A stretch of 64,000 nucleotides of DNA from Winogradskyella wichelsiae. Lineage in GTDB: Bacteria > Bacteroidota > Bacteroidia > Flavobacteriales > Flavobacteriaceae. The DNA lies in NCBI RefSeq assembly GCF_013403925.1, contig NZ_JABFDJ010000001.1, positions 124,001 through 188,000 of the forward strand. The letters are read 5' to 3'. The position numbers were made by a program, and so were the translations under genes. Below, piece after piece: positions 26,092 through 34,667 of the stretch. The notes under the pieces are model-generated. The model ran no database searches, was not told the origin of the DNA, and saw only the letters and a list, made by a program, of their open reading frames with translations. Position 1 is the stretch's first letter. Each line of letters begins with the position of its first letter.

Positions 26092-26244
26092 TTAAAAATT
26101 CTGAATCTTTTTAGCTATTACAATTAGAATAATAACTGCAAAAACTAACAGCAAGTGAATTTTAGAATTAAGTGAAAATACAAAATAACCAAATGCCCAT
26201 AATATAACGAGAAGTACCAGGAATATGTAAAGAAGGGTTTTCAT
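26092..26244 (-). CDS. Small membrane protein of the lmo0937 type
   Basis: A 50-residue protein with two hydrophobic helices: about 3-23 (TLLYIFLVLLVILWAFGYFV) and 28-43 (IHLLLVFAVIILIVIA), joined by a short SLNSK turn and ending in a Lys-rich tail. This is the layout of the lmo0937 (DUF5670) family, small stress-associated membrane proteins. It is too short for usual gene callers. It stands between the histidine kinase and the AraC regulator, on the same strand as both. In flavobacteria such genes are frequently found beside CHASE3 kinases, response regulators and SYLF proteins; I use that only as context. Confidence 0.75.
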   Translation of the reverse strand: MKTLLYIFLVLLVILWAFGYFVFSLNSKIHLLLVFAVIILIVIAKKIQNF

Positions 26245-26423
26245 AAATGAAAAAACTATTTAATTAAAGATCTAGCTCTAATAAAACATATTAAATTACT
26301 ATGGGAAGACTGGTAATATATTATGAGTGCTAAATAACATTAACAAATGTCATTAATACGAATCGACCACTGTTATATAATTTTCGAAATTTGTTATATA
26401 ATTTAAACACGCGTTTAATATTT

Positions 26424-28202
26424 CTATTTTAAGAATGGTAAATAGATTGTGAAACTTGCTCCTATTCCTGGTTCACCTTTAGCGATAATCACCCCGTGAT
26501 GATTATCTACAATTTTTTTACAAATCGCTAGACCAATACCTGTACCCGAATATTCAGATTTACCATGTAGCCTATTAAATAGGTCGAAGATTTTTTTAGA
26601 ATAAGTTTGCTCGAAGCCTATACCATTATCTTTAAAGATGATTTTATGATGATATTTAAATAACGATTTCTGTAAGCATTCTACATCATTAGATAACACC
26701 TCTTGATGTTTAATTTCTATTACAAGAGGAACACCTTCTCTAGAATATTTTAAAGAGTTACTTATTAAATTGATAAATAACTGCTCTATTTGAAAAGAAA
26801 CCACTTCCATGGTTGGCAAAATACTACTGATAATTTCTGCATTCTTATCTTCAATACTATCTGAAAGCTCCTGTTTAGCTTGCTCTAACAATTGGTTTAT
26901 GTCAACATTTTTGAAATCGTTCTTAGATTTATTGGTACGAGAGTACTGTAATAGGTCTTCTATTAACATTCGCATTCTAGATGAAGAAGACTTTATTTTA
27001 TCGATATAAAATTGCCCTTTTTCTGAAAGATTATTGAGCTCTTTAGCTTCTATACGCGATATGAATGTTTGAATCTTTCTAAGTGGCTCTTGTAAGTCAT
27101 GACTGGCAACATAATTAAAAGCAGACAACTCTTTATTATTACGTTCTAGTTCTAGATTACGTTCTTCTATAAGCTTAAAATTATCAAACTCATCCGTAAC
27201 ATCTAACGTAACACCTAATAGCTGTTTATCTTCAAAACCATTATCAATAAGCTGCGCATGCGCCTTAAAATGTTTAATAGTGCCGTTAGGTTGTACAATT
27301 CTATAATTTACAAACGGCAGCTCTTCATTTTTAATCATACTATTCACTTCCTGACCTAAACCCTCACGGTCTTCCTCATGAATAAATTCAAATAAATTCT
27401 CTAAACTGGGCTCAAAACTATTAGGTTCTACTCCTAAAAGCTTGTATAAATTATCTGAGAAATGATACGTGTTTTCATCAACATACCAAATCCATGTACC
27501 ACTTTTACTTACGACTTCTGCTTGCTCTGTTAATTTTTTAAAGATTTCTAGATCTTCATTTGTTTCACTCAAAACTGTTAAATCTCTATTGATTTTAGCA
27601 TAAGCTACGAGTAAAAGTACTAACGTTAATACCAGGATACCATATAAGAACAACGGTGTTAACCCTAAAGCTTGTTCACTCTTTTTTTGATTTTCTAATA
27701 GAAGTTTGTTCTCATAGACCAACATTACAGATATATCATTTCTAATACGATCCATTTTAATCTTGCCTTCGTGCAATAACAATAATAACTCTTGACTAAG
27801 TATTATTTTATCTTCAGCAATATTTAGAGACTTATTAAAAATAGCAAAACGACTAGCAACATCGACCTCTAATTGATTCAAGTTTTCCCGCTGTACTTTA
27901 TTTTTAATTATTAAAGTATCTAACCTTAAAAGGTTATTGTTTACTTTTTCTGCACTTTCTTCATAAGGTTCTAAAAAGATAGAATCGTGAGTAAGCAAAT
28001 AACCTCTATGACCTAATTCTGCATCTTTAAGATTAGAAATAATATATTCTAACTCACTTCTTAAATTGTAGGTATCCTTAACGACTTCGGTCGATTCTGA
28101 GAGCGAATTAATATGCTTGTAGGTAAAACCACCGATACATAAGATCACAAATAGACCTAAGCCAAATACAATTTTTAAGAGGTTACTGGGAGTTAAAAAC
28201 AT
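26424..28202 (-). CDS. Sensor histidine kinase with CHASE3 and PAS domains
   Basis: 592 residues. A first membrane helix (about 8-27) is followed by an extracytoplasmic CHASE3 domain (about 40-175; DAELGHRGYLLTHDSIFLEPYEES is diagnostic) and a second helix (about 180-203). A PAS domain covers about 225-340 (SGTWIWYVDENTYHFSDNLYKLLG). The HisKA box has the phospho-acceptor His in NYVASHDLQEPLRKI. The ATPase part shows the N box INLISNSLKYS, DNGIGFEQ, and the G2 box GTGIGLAICKKI. The response regulator gene is just upstream, three bases away, so the pair is translated together. The output of the pair is likely envelope or osmotic stress control; that is inference. Confidence 0.92.
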   Translation of the reverse strand: MFLTPSNLLKIVFGLGLFVILCIGGFTYKHINSLSESTEVVKDTYNLRSELEYIISNLKDAELGHRGYLLTHDSIFLEPYEESAEKVNNNLLRLDTLIIKNKVQRENLNQLEVDVASRFAIFNKSLNIAEDKIILSQELLLLLHEGKIKMDRIRNDISVMLVYENKLLLENQKKSEQALGLTPLFLYGILVLTLVLLLVAYAKINRDLTVLSETNEDLEIFKKLTEQAEVVSKSGTWIWYVDENTYHFSDNLYKLLGVEPNSFEPSLENLFEFIHEEDREGLGQEVNSMIKNEELPFVNYRIVQPNGTIKHFKAHAQLIDNGFEDKQLLGVTLDVTDEFDNFKLIEERNLELERNNKELSAFNYVASHDLQEPLRKIQTFISRIEAKELNNLSEKGQFYIDKIKSSSSRMRMLIEDLLQYSRTNKSKNDFKNVDINQLLEQAKQELSDSIEDKNAEIISSILPTMEVVSFQIEQLFINLISNSLKYSREGVPLVIEIKHQEVLSNDVECLQKSLFKYHHKIIFKDNGIGFEQTYSKKIFDLFNRLHGKSEYSGTGIGLAICKKIVDNHHGVIIAKGEPGIGASFTIYLPFLK

Positions 28203-28205
28203 AGA

Positions 28206-28649
28206 TTATAGTCGTAATAGAAAATTTTCTTTATTTAAACCACTTGTCTCGTACTGCCAATTTGTGGTAACTACTTCTGAAAGTACTTTCTTTAATTTTT
28301 CGAAATCATTAGGCTTTTTAATATAAATATTAGCACCTAAAACAAACGTGTTTTCTACATCTTCTTCAGAAGAGGAGGTAGAATAAATGGCTATGATCAT
28401 CTCTTTAAATTTTGAGCTTGCCTTAATTTCCTTTAGACATTCAATTCCAGATTTCTTTGGCATGTTTAAATCTAAAAATAATAAATCAGGCAGTAAACTG
28501 GCTTTTTCTAAAAACTCCATTAATTCAATCCCATCTTTAAAAGTAGATACCCTATTTTTAATTTTTAGATCCTCGAAGGCTTCGGTAAAAAAAAACCTAT
28601 CATCTTCGTCATCGTCAGCCAAAGCTATATTGATGTATTCTTTATTCAT
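28206..28649 (-). CDS. Single-domain response regulator
   Basis: 147 residues, one receiver domain. The acidic pocket is ADDDEDD near the start; the phospho-acceptor Asp is in PDLLFLDLNMPKKSG, the switch Thr/Ser in IIAIYSTSS and the conserved Lys in IYIKKPND. No output domain is present, so it works by protein contact, as in Rcp1-type regulators. It is followed three bases later by the CHASE3 kinase gene. An upstream AraC gene is 19 bases before it on the same strand, making a three-gene operon. Confidence 0.92.
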   Translation of the reverse strand: MNKEYINIALADDDEDDRFFFTEAFEDLKIKNRVSTFKDGIELMEFLEKASLLPDLLFLDLNMPKKSGIECLKEIKASSKFKEMIIAIYSTSSSEEDVENTFVLGANIYIKKPNDFEKLKKVLSEVVTTNWQYETSGLNKENFLLRL

Positions 28650-28668
28650 ATTTTAACACGCGCTAATA

Positions 28669-29226
28669 TTAGTCTATCCTACTCTCTTTTCTCTTTATTA
28701 TAATACGTTGAAAAGCAGAAGGTGTTATCCCTGTTGTATTTTTAAACTGTTTACTTAAATGTGCCACACTAGAGTAATTCAATTTATATGCTATTTCCGT
28801 TAATGAGAGCTCTTCATTTGTCAGTAAAATTTTAGTATACTCTATTTTCTGTAAAATAATATAATTCTCAATAGATGTAAACGTAACTTCTGAAAATAAA
28901 TTGGACAGATAGCTATAATTTTGATTCAGTTTTTCTGCTAAAAACACAGATGTTTTTACACCTATATCATTCTCATCATTGAACACCATATCTATGATAG
29001 CATCTTTAATTTTCTGAACCATTATATTTTTAGCATCTTCAATAACATAGATACCATAATCCTTAATGCTATTATTAAATGCTTCTAACTGTTGCCTAGA
29101 CACTTGCTCTAAAAGTTCTATTTCGCCAAAAGCGGTTTGTTGGTATTTAAAATTACAAGCATTTAATTTCTCCTCTAAAAGCACATTGCAAATTTTCGTG
29201 AAATCGAATTTTAAAAATAATTTCAT
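28669..29226 (-). CDS. AraC-type regulator heading the kinase operon
   Basis: 185 residues. The C-terminal half is an AraC helix-turn-helix pair (SVFLAEKLNQNYSYLSNLFSEVTFTSIENYIILQKIEYTKIL, then LSLTEIAYKLNYSSVAHLSKQFKNTTGITPSAFQRI). The N-terminal 70 residues (FDFTKICNVLLEEKLNACNFKY) resemble an HMA-like small fold without the metal Cys pair. It lacks a large sensor domain, so the adjacent response regulator may act on it. It is first in the operon with the response regulator and the kinase. Region 29227-29456 upstream has no gene. Confidence 0.85.
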   Translation of the reverse strand: MKLFLKFDFTKICNVLLEEKLNACNFKYQQTAFGEIELLEQVSRQQLEAFNNSIKDYGIYVIEDAKNIMVQKIKDAIIDMVFNDENDIGVKTSVFLAEKLNQNYSYLSNLFSEVTFTSIENYIILQKIEYTKILLTNEELSLTEIAYKLNYSSVAHLSKQFKNTTGITPSAFQRIIIKRKESRID

Positions 29227-29456
29227 TTTAAAGTCTGTGTAACTGGGTTAATATGACATCAGTTATAATTAATCAAATTTAATATTAAAAATTACATAAA
29301 TCATCATCTAATTTTTAAGATTTTAAAGGTAAATATTAGTAGAAAACAAAAATTAACTAACGTCTTCTTTACAATTACATGGCGTACACCATCAATATAC
29401 ATGATCATAGTGTATTTGCTAAGCAATGTTGCAATAAATTATTTCAAATTTTAGCA

Positions 29457-29489
29457 TAAAAAAAAGCCGATTATAATAATCGGCTTTAA
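29457..29489 (-). terminator. Terminator of SYLF gene
   Basis: AAAGCCGATTAT and ATAATCGGCTTT form the stem, followed in the minus direction by a T-run. Confidence 0.85.
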
Positions 29490-29513
29490 ATTTATAATTA
29501 TCGTGATCTTGGT

Positions 29514-30044
29514 TTAAAACTCAGAATAATTAAATTTCTGACCACCAATTGAAGCATCTGCCATTGCACCCGCTTTAGATTTAGCAAAAATCACAACGCC
29601 ATCATTATAGTTTGCATTTTTACTAGCTCCTTTATCAACGATTACAGCTTTTGCTTCAGCAGAAAACTCAAAGTTTTCAGCTTTAAACTCATTTAAAGCA
29701 TCTTCTGTTTCAAAGAAAATAACCTGAGTATAGGCCTCTCCACCTGCTTGCATCCCTACATCTATTTTTTTCAAAGAAGCCATCCCTGTTGCGACTCCGT
29801 TTTCATATAGAACACCGTTTCCTGAAGCCGCACCAACAATTAGCGCTCCTTCACCTACGTTTGGGAAAATTACATAGCCTGAAGCGCTACTAAAAAACTT
29901 TTCTAATCCTTTATCTGAATTTTTTAAAGTTGTCATTGCCTTTTCCGCATCTTTCATAACTCGCATATCATCTTTATTTTGACTGAATGCAAATACTGTT
30001 ACAAACATCAATGCCATTGTTACTATTGAATTTCTAATTTTCAT
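29514..30044 (-). CDS. Secreted SYLF-domain (YSC84-like) protein
   Basis: 176 residues. A signal peptide (MKIRNSIVTMALMFVTVFAFSQ, cleavage after Ser-Gln) leads a SYLF domain covering almost all of the mature part: ASGYVIFPNVGEGALIVGAASGNGVLYENG, then MQAGGEAYTQVIFFETEDALNEF, then SAEAKAVIVDKGA. The family binds lipids and was named for SH3YL1 and Ysc84. In Bacteroidota these proteins are exported, and their role is unknown. The stress-signalling genes next to it suggest induction under envelope stress. No TAnnTTTG element was found upstream; the interval 30045-30308 holds nothing I can call. Confidence 0.88.
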   Translation of the reverse strand: MKIRNSIVTMALMFVTVFAFSQNKDDMRVMKDAEKAMTTLKNSDKGLEKFFSSASGYVIFPNVGEGALIVGAASGNGVLYENGVATGMASLKKIDVGMQAGGEAYTQVIFFETEDALNEFKAENFEFSAEAKAVIVDKGASKNANYNDGVVIFAKSKAGAMADASIGGQKFNYSEF

Positions 30045-30308
30045 AATTCTAGTTTTATTGATTAAACATTTAATTAATGAAAGCTATAATAGATTTAATA
30101 ATAAAATCCTTCGCTCTCATATTGTAAAATTACAAGTACTTTGAGTGGCTGATTAATGCAATTAAATGAATTCTTAATGTTATTAATTATTGTGTGTACT
30201 ATTAGTGAAGAGATAAGGTATAAAGAAGATTTATTTTAAGAATGACAAAGAAATACTCCTAATTCGTCTCTTTTAAGTCTTATAATTTAGATTTTCTTTA
30301 GGGAGCAA

Positions 30309-30414
<106 letters not shown>

Positions 30415-30486
30415 TCATAAATATCAACACTTTAATACTCTATATTTATCATGGACCTTCATAAATATTAATATCCATTTATAAAG

Positions 30487-30506
30487 TGATGCCGAAAAGT
30501 GTGCCT
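30487..30506 (+). repeat. Sub-terminal element repeat, left
   Basis: TGATGCCGAAAAGTGTGCCT lies 73 bp inside the left attachment repeat. It matches 48651-48670 at 17 of 20 positions in the same orientation. It is a candidate arm-type binding site for the integrase. Confidence 0.5.
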
Positions 30507-30850
30507 TATTTACTCTGCAATACTACTTGGCAATGGTATTTATCTTTGATTAGAACTTCAATAGCTACTTCTTTAAATGTACACTGATTAACTTTAGATT
30601 TTAGATAACTGTAATGAGATAGCTCAAATTCGCAAATTACACTATAGAGTATATCTCCATTATATTGCAAAATTGGATTACTACAAAAAGCAATTCCAAA
30701 TAGAGTTTTAAAATCTCCTTTTATATACTCGTAATTTTCATACTCTAATCCATTATTAAAAGTTGATTCTAAAATCTTAAGATTAAACTCATTTAACTCA
30801 TACTGTTCTCCAATCTTAAATGGTAGTTCTTTTAATAAGGAATTACACAT
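30506..30850 (-). CDS. Unknown 114-residue protein
   Basis: A 114-residue soluble protein (MCNSLLKELPFKIGEQYELNEFN at the start) without a signal peptide, membrane helix or motif I recognise. It is the last gene of the leftmost island operon, eight bases after the lipoprotein gene. Its stop is next to the sub-terminal repeat. Such paired lipoprotein and small cytoplasmic genes at an island edge are typical cargo, but no toxin or immunity signature is visible. Confidence 0.6.
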   Translation of the reverse strand: MCNSLLKELPFKIGEQYELNEFNLKILESTFNNGLEYENYEYIKGDFKTLFGIAFCSNPILQYNGDILYSVICEFELSHYSYLKSKVNQCTFKEVAIEVLIKDKYHCQVVLQSK

Positions 30851-30857
30851 ATATTAA

Positions 30858-31706
30858 TTAAAATGAATGTGTTTGCTCTTCAATACTAAAAGTATCATTA
30901 TCTACATTGTATGTAAAAGTAACTTCATACCTTGAATCTGTACAGTAATACAACTCACCTAAAGATTCATTTAAAACAATCTCTCCTTCTTCATTTTCTA
31001 TACTAACACTTATATCATAAATGTGTATATCCTTATCGAGAACATTAGCATTAAAATCTTCTAAAGTTAATTTAGCTGATAAAATGTTACCAATGACAGC
31101 TTCCTCCTTATCTACCTGATAACCTGGAAGCATTGAATAGTCATAAGAATTGATTTCTTCTCCATCTGAAAGAAAGACTAATTTAGTATTGATATTTTCT
31201 GTCTCTGATGATAAGCCATAACAAGAAGAACCCCATGCTGAGTTTAACACATTACCAGTATCAAAAATAATTTTCATCATACCATTATTACTATTATAAT
31301 TTGTTGCTCCTTCTCTAAAATAGTCTCCATCATAAGCATTTTCTCCTGTCACTCCTGTTTCTTGAAACTCTACCACATTTTCATTTATAAATATTACTTT
31401 TTGAACAAAAGTTAAACTCACATCTTCTGGAAATGTCATAGTCATAATATCTCCACTAAAACTAAAAACACCTGTTTCACTATCATAATTATTTCCTTGA
31501 CCACCATCCCAGTAAGAATATGTTACATTACCACTAGAGCTAAATGTAAACGAGTTATTAATTGTTGGGTTATTATTAGGATTTTCAAATAGCCATTTCC
31601 CTAGTAATTGTGTTTCTAGTTCACTTGAATTGCTACTACTATCATCATCACTTGAACAAGCAACTAATGACAAAATCGCTATTAATGTTAAAAAGATATT
31701 CTTCAT
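30858..31706 (-). CDS. Lipoprotein with lipocalin-like N-terminal part
   Basis: 282 residues. A lipoprotein signal (MKNIFLTLIAILSLVAC, Cys17) is followed by Ser/Asp-rich spacer SSDDDSSSNSS, typical of Bacteroidota surface lipoproteins. The mature N-terminal part contains LLGKWLFENPNNNPTINNSFTFSSSGNVTYSYW, like lipocalin-type domains that begin LxGxW. The C-terminal half (residues about 150-280) has no resemblance I know. It is in an operon with an unknown 114-residue gene downstream and DUF3127 genes upstream. Surface display is inferred from the acidic residues after the Cys. Confidence 0.75.
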   Translation of the reverse strand: MKNIFLTLIAILSLVACSSDDDSSSNSSELETQLLGKWLFENPNNNPTINNSFTFSSSGNVTYSYWDGGQGNNYDSETGVFSFSGDIMTMTFPEDVSLTFVQKVIFINENVVEFQETGVTGENAYDGDYFREGATNYNSNNGMMKIIFDTGNVLNSAWGSSCYGLSSETENINTKLVFLSDGEEINSYDYSMLPGYQVDKEEAVIGNILSAKLTLEDFNANVLDKDIHIYDISVSIENEEGEIVLNESLGELYYCTDSRYEVTFTYNVDNDTFSIEEQTHSF

Positions 31707-31738
31707 AATTTATTATTTATTGGTTAATTGATTTTTTG

Positions 31739-32098
31739 TTAAAATGGCAAGTCATTATCTGCTTCATCTAAAAAGCTAACAGGTTCTTGCTGTGTTTGTA
31801 TTTGAGGTGTAGGTTGTTCACTATTTACAAGCTCTATTCTCCAACCTTGAATAGCATTAAAGTATTTAGCTACTCCCTCAGGGTTAATCCACTCTCTACC
31901 TCTTAAATTAAGAGCTATTTTCACTTCTTGACCTACATCAAAACTATCTAGCAAATCACATTTATCTTGAATGAATTTTACTAAAACATGTTGTGGGTAT
32001 TGTTCTTCTGTAGTGATAACTACTTCTCTTTTTCTAAAGCCATTGCTCCCTATATTTTGAACATCATTTAAGACCTTTATTTTCCCTGTTAATTCCAT
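31739..32098 (-). CDS. DUF3127 single-strand-binding-like protein
   Basis: 119 residues. The body (MELTGKIKVLNDVQNIG, then RKREVVITTEEQYPQHVLVKFIQDKCDLLDSFDVGQEVKIALNLRGREW and YFNAIQGWRIE) is the DUF3127 domain, a small beta-rich fold common in Bacteroidota phages and elements. The last residues (FLDEADNDLPF) are an acidic tip ending Leu-Pro-Phe, like the partner-binding tail of single-strand DNA-binding proteins. A role in element DNA replication or recombination is inferred. The upstream gene encodes a larger protein with the same domain at its end. Confidence 0.82.
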   Translation of the reverse strand: MELTGKIKVLNDVQNIGSNGFRKREVVITTEEQYPQHVLVKFIQDKCDLLDSFDVGQEVKIALNLRGREWINPEGVAKYFNAIQGWRIELVNSEQPTPQIQTQQEPVSFLDEADNDLPF

Positions 32099-32108
32099 AG
32101 TTTTTTAT

Positions 32109-33002
32109 TTAAAAAGGTAATGGTAAAATGTATTTATAATACAAATCCATTTCCTTTGTGTTTTTCTTTACTTTTGGTTTAGCATCTAATATCTCTACAC
32201 TCCAACCATATAAATGATGTTTATACTCTTTAGTGCCTTCAGAATTTTGCAGCTCTCCACCTGTGAGTCTTGCAAATACTTTTACAAACTGACCTACACT
32301 TAAATTATCTAAGTGTTTTACCCTTCCATCTGTAAAAACCACTTGAAGTTCACTACAGCAGAAATCATCAATTGACAGTACTATTTTACGTCTTGTGTAT
32401 GCTCTTGTATTTTCAGTTTTTTTATAAACTTCTAAATCATCTATTGATTTGATTTTTCCTTCAAAGTGGATAGCTTTAGCTTCCTCTATAATACTCATGT
32501 ATTTAAGTGTGTACTTAAAATCTTCAGGGTTTAATGTTAGTTCATCTAATTCTAAACGATAATGAGTAAGCTCTCTACTATCATAAAATACAGAAGAAAA
32601 TAATTGATATTCATTTTTGTTTTCTGCTTGATAAGAAAACCAATTTTCAAGTTTCAATACACTGTCTTTAACTCCGTTATAGTTATCTAGTTGTTGCCTA
32701 AAGTAAGCTTCCTTCTTATACAGCCTTGATAAAATATCTAACTTACCATATAAGACCTCAAAATCCTTTTTCACTAATACCTCTATCGAATTCAGTTTAG
32801 AAGCATATCTCTTATCTTCTAGTATTGTAACCACATCATCATAGAAACCTCTGTACATTTCTAACCATAACACTATAGTCTTCATTTTACAAACACTTTT
32901 AGTGCTGAATGTATTGTATTCACAAATCGGATTGGAATCATTTAGATGTTTCCTATATTCTGAAATGCTTTCTTTGTTTTCATCTTTACTAATTTCATCC
33001 AT
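32109..33002 (-). CDS. Protein with C-terminal DUF3127-like domain
   Basis: 297 residues. The first 170 are helical and unknown (MDEISKDENKESISEYRKH, then VCKMKTIVLWLEMYRGFYDDVVTIL). From about 178 the chain matches the smaller neighbour: IHFEGKIKSIDDLEVYKK, RRKIVLSIDDFCCSELQVVFTDGRVKHLDNLSVGQFVKVFARL, HLYGWSVEIL. It ends KYILPLPF, again with a Pro-Phe tip. It appears to be a fusion of a new N-terminal domain with a DUF3127 unit, ten bases upstream of the stand-alone copy. The two may work as a pair on single-stranded DNA; this is inference. Confidence 0.7.
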   Translation of the reverse strand: MDEISKDENKESISEYRKHLNDSNPICEYNTFSTKSVCKMKTIVLWLEMYRGFYDDVVTILEDKRYASKLNSIEVLVKKDFEVLYGKLDILSRLYKKEAYFRQQLDNYNGVKDSVLKLENWFSYQAENKNEYQLFSSVFYDSRELTHYRLELDELTLNPEDFKYTLKYMSIIEEAKAIHFEGKIKSIDDLEVYKKTENTRAYTRRKIVLSIDDFCCSELQVVFTDGRVKHLDNLSVGQFVKVFARLTGGELQNSEGTKEYKHHLYGWSVEILDAKPKVKKNTKEMDLYYKYILPLPF

Positions 33003-33020
33003 TCTCTTCTATACTTTTAT

Positions 33021-33623
33021 TTATAAGTGACTTTCAAAACGAAATTTTTTGAGATAGTTTTTTAGGAATTCAACAACTTCAAACTGTTCATTCTCCATTA
33101 TAAATAATGATTGTTCTTCTGATGAAATAACAACGAAGTCTATTTCATTAACATTTGTAGTTAGTATTCTTTTGGGAAACAAAACATCTACCTTTCTAGT
33201 AAAAAGGTTCTGTTCTGAAATGGTTAAATGGTCAATAACTATCCTACACGGAACTTTGAGCCCTTTAAATGTACCGAAAAGGAATGCTAAACTGATTAAT
33301 ATGTATATAAAATTACTTGTTAGATTACCATCACTATCTATACCCTTGGAACTCTCATGTAAAACTACTAAAACTGGAAATGCAATCAAGGCGACATAAA
33401 AATAACTAGATATAAGATATTTGTGCAACATCTTTAAGTGATTTACATTTCTAAATACTAGCTTATCTTTAGAACTCTTACCTCTATCTAGTTCATAGGA
33501 ACAAAAACTATCTGACTCTAAATTTATCTGCTCTTTAATACTACTCAATTTATGTTCTAAACTGAAATGAAAATCAGCTTCTGTTATTCCTGTATTTTGA
33601 AATTTTGAAATTTTTACTTTCAT
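33021..33623 (-). CDS. Two-helix membrane protein, unknown
   Basis: 200 residues with two membrane helices (about 70-88 and 103-120) in the middle, an N-terminal soluble part of 65 residues and a C-terminal soluble part of 75 (CRIVIDHLTISEQNLFTRKV, later VVISSEEQSLFIMENEQFEVVEFLKNYL). The topology puts both ends in the cytoplasm. No family is recognised. It is the first gene of a five-gene minus-strand operon (33623-30506) that diverges from an XRE regulator across a region with two operator-like palindromes. Confidence 0.6.
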   Translation of the reverse strand: MKVKISKFQNTGITEADFHFSLEHKLSSIKEQINLESDSFCSYELDRGKSSKDKLVFRNVNHLKMLHKYLISSYFYVALIAFPVLVVLHESSKGIDSDGNLTSNFIYILISLAFLFGTFKGLKVPCRIVIDHLTISEQNLFTRKVDVLFPKRILTTNVNEIDFVVISSEEQSLFIMENEQFEVVEFLKNYLKKFRFESHL

Positions 33624-33694
33624 AATATTTTATTTATAAACTTTGAAATTGCCATAAACACTTATAGATAATAGATTTAACAAACATACTTTTT

Positions 33695-33744
33695 TTATCA
33701 TTTATGATAACCATAACAGCTTACTTAATTATCATTTTTGACAA
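33695..33744. promoter_or_regulatory. Two operator-like sites in the divergent promoter region
   Basis: TTATCATTTATGATAA (33695-33710) has seven-base arms, and TTATCATTTTTGACAA (33729-33744) repeats it imperfectly 34 bp further on. They lie between the unknown minus-strand operon and the XRE gene and could bind that regulator. Confidence 0.55.
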
Positions 33745-33765
33745 CTAGATAATGTATGTTTTAAA

Positions 33766-33996
33766 ATGGACGATAAAGACCAACTTCAAATAGCAATTGG
33801 AAAGCGAGTTAAAATGTTAAGAGAAGAGCAAGGTATTGCTCAACAAGACCTTGCTGCCAAATGTAATATTGAAAAATCTAACTTTAGTCGTTTAGAAGCT
33901 GGTGGAACCAACCCTACTTTATACACCTTAAAAAGGATTGCTGATAATTTAGGTATCACTTTATGTGATATTGTAAACCTTGAAGATAAAAAGTAA
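33766..33996 (+). CDS. XRE-family helix-turn-helix regulator
   Basis: 76 residues, one lambda-repressor-type HTH: RVKMLREEQGIAQQDLAAKCNIEKSNFSRLEAGGTNPTLYTLKRIADNLGI. No additional domain is present. Small XRE proteins like this commonly repress a divergent promoter in mobile elements. Two related palindromes lie upstream between it and the divergent minus-strand operon, which supports a local role. It is monocistronic; after its stop lie about 100 bases with nothing I can call before the terminator of the RadC-like gene. Confidence 0.9.
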   Translation: MDDKDQLQIAIGKRVKMLREEQGIAQQDLAAKCNIEKSNFSRLEAGGTNPTLYTLKRIADNLGITLCDIVNLEDKK

Positions 33997-34095
33997 GATT
34001 TAGCTATTAATATTAATCTATAGGGCTTACAAACAGTAATTTTTTACTTAAAAAGCCTACTCACACACTCTTTCATACATAAACAAAAGACAAAA

Positions 34096-34145
34096 AGTCC
34101 CACTTTTTCCAATTCACTATATATAGAAATGGAAAAAAGAGGACT
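34096..34145 (-). terminator. Terminator of RadC-like gene
   Basis: AGTCC...TTTTTCCA (34096-34111) pairs with TGGAAAAA...GGACT (34130-34145), 16 of 20 positions across the arms. The right arm overlaps the stop codon and a TTTTTG run follows on the minus strand. Confidence 0.55.
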
Positions 34146-34581
34146 ATTTTATCAATCCATTATCACTAAAACTATAAAAATCATCTTTAGTTACTATTAA
34201 GTGGTCTAACAGCACTATATCTAGATACTGCCCTGCTTGTTTTAGCTTTTGTGTTAAATTCTTATCTGCTTCACTTGGCTGAAGGTTTCCTGAAGGATGA
34301 TTATGTGCTATTATAATGTTTGAAGCATTACACTTAAGAGCAACGCTAAACACTAATTTTGCATCTACCACAGTAGCAGAAACACCTCCTTTAGAAAGCG
34401 GATAAACACCTAATATCTGATTACTCCTATTCATCATCAATATCTTAAACTCCTCTTGTAATTCTATAGTAGAATCACTCCAACAAGCTCTTATAATATC
34501 ATAAGACTGCTTACTATTACTTATTTTTAGCCTATCACTCCTGTTATTTGAGTATGAGACACTTATTTCTGAAATTTTCAT
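34144..34581 (-). CDS. RadC-like JAMM-domain protein
   Basis: 145 residues. The JAB/MPN (JAMM) metalloprotease-like signature is complete: EEFKILMMN with the catalytic Glu, HNHPSGNLQPSEAD with the two His and Asp. The usual N-terminal helix-hairpin-helix of chromosomal RadC is missing, as in the short versions carried by integrative elements. I start at ATG 34581; the frame extends eight codons further. The exact role is not known; in elements it accompanies anti-restriction or replication genes. Confidence 0.85.
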   Translation of the reverse strand: MKISEISVSYSNNRSDRLKISNSKQSYDIIRACWSDSTIELQEEFKILMMNRSNQILGVYPLSKGGVSATVVDAKLVFSVALKCNASNIIIAHNHPSGNLQPSEADKNLTQKLKQAGQYLDIVLLDHLIVTKDDFYSFSDNGLIK

Positions 34582-34667
34582 GATAATTATTTTTTTTATA
34601 TACAAGCTTCTTTCTCAAATACTTCTTAGAAAGTCTTCTACAAAGTCTCATAATATGATTTACCCTC

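Noticed and set aside
25930..26128. Plus-strand open stretch overlapping the lmo0937-type gene
   Set aside because: There is no ATG, GTG or TTG in a sensible place, and the antisense small gene is better supported.
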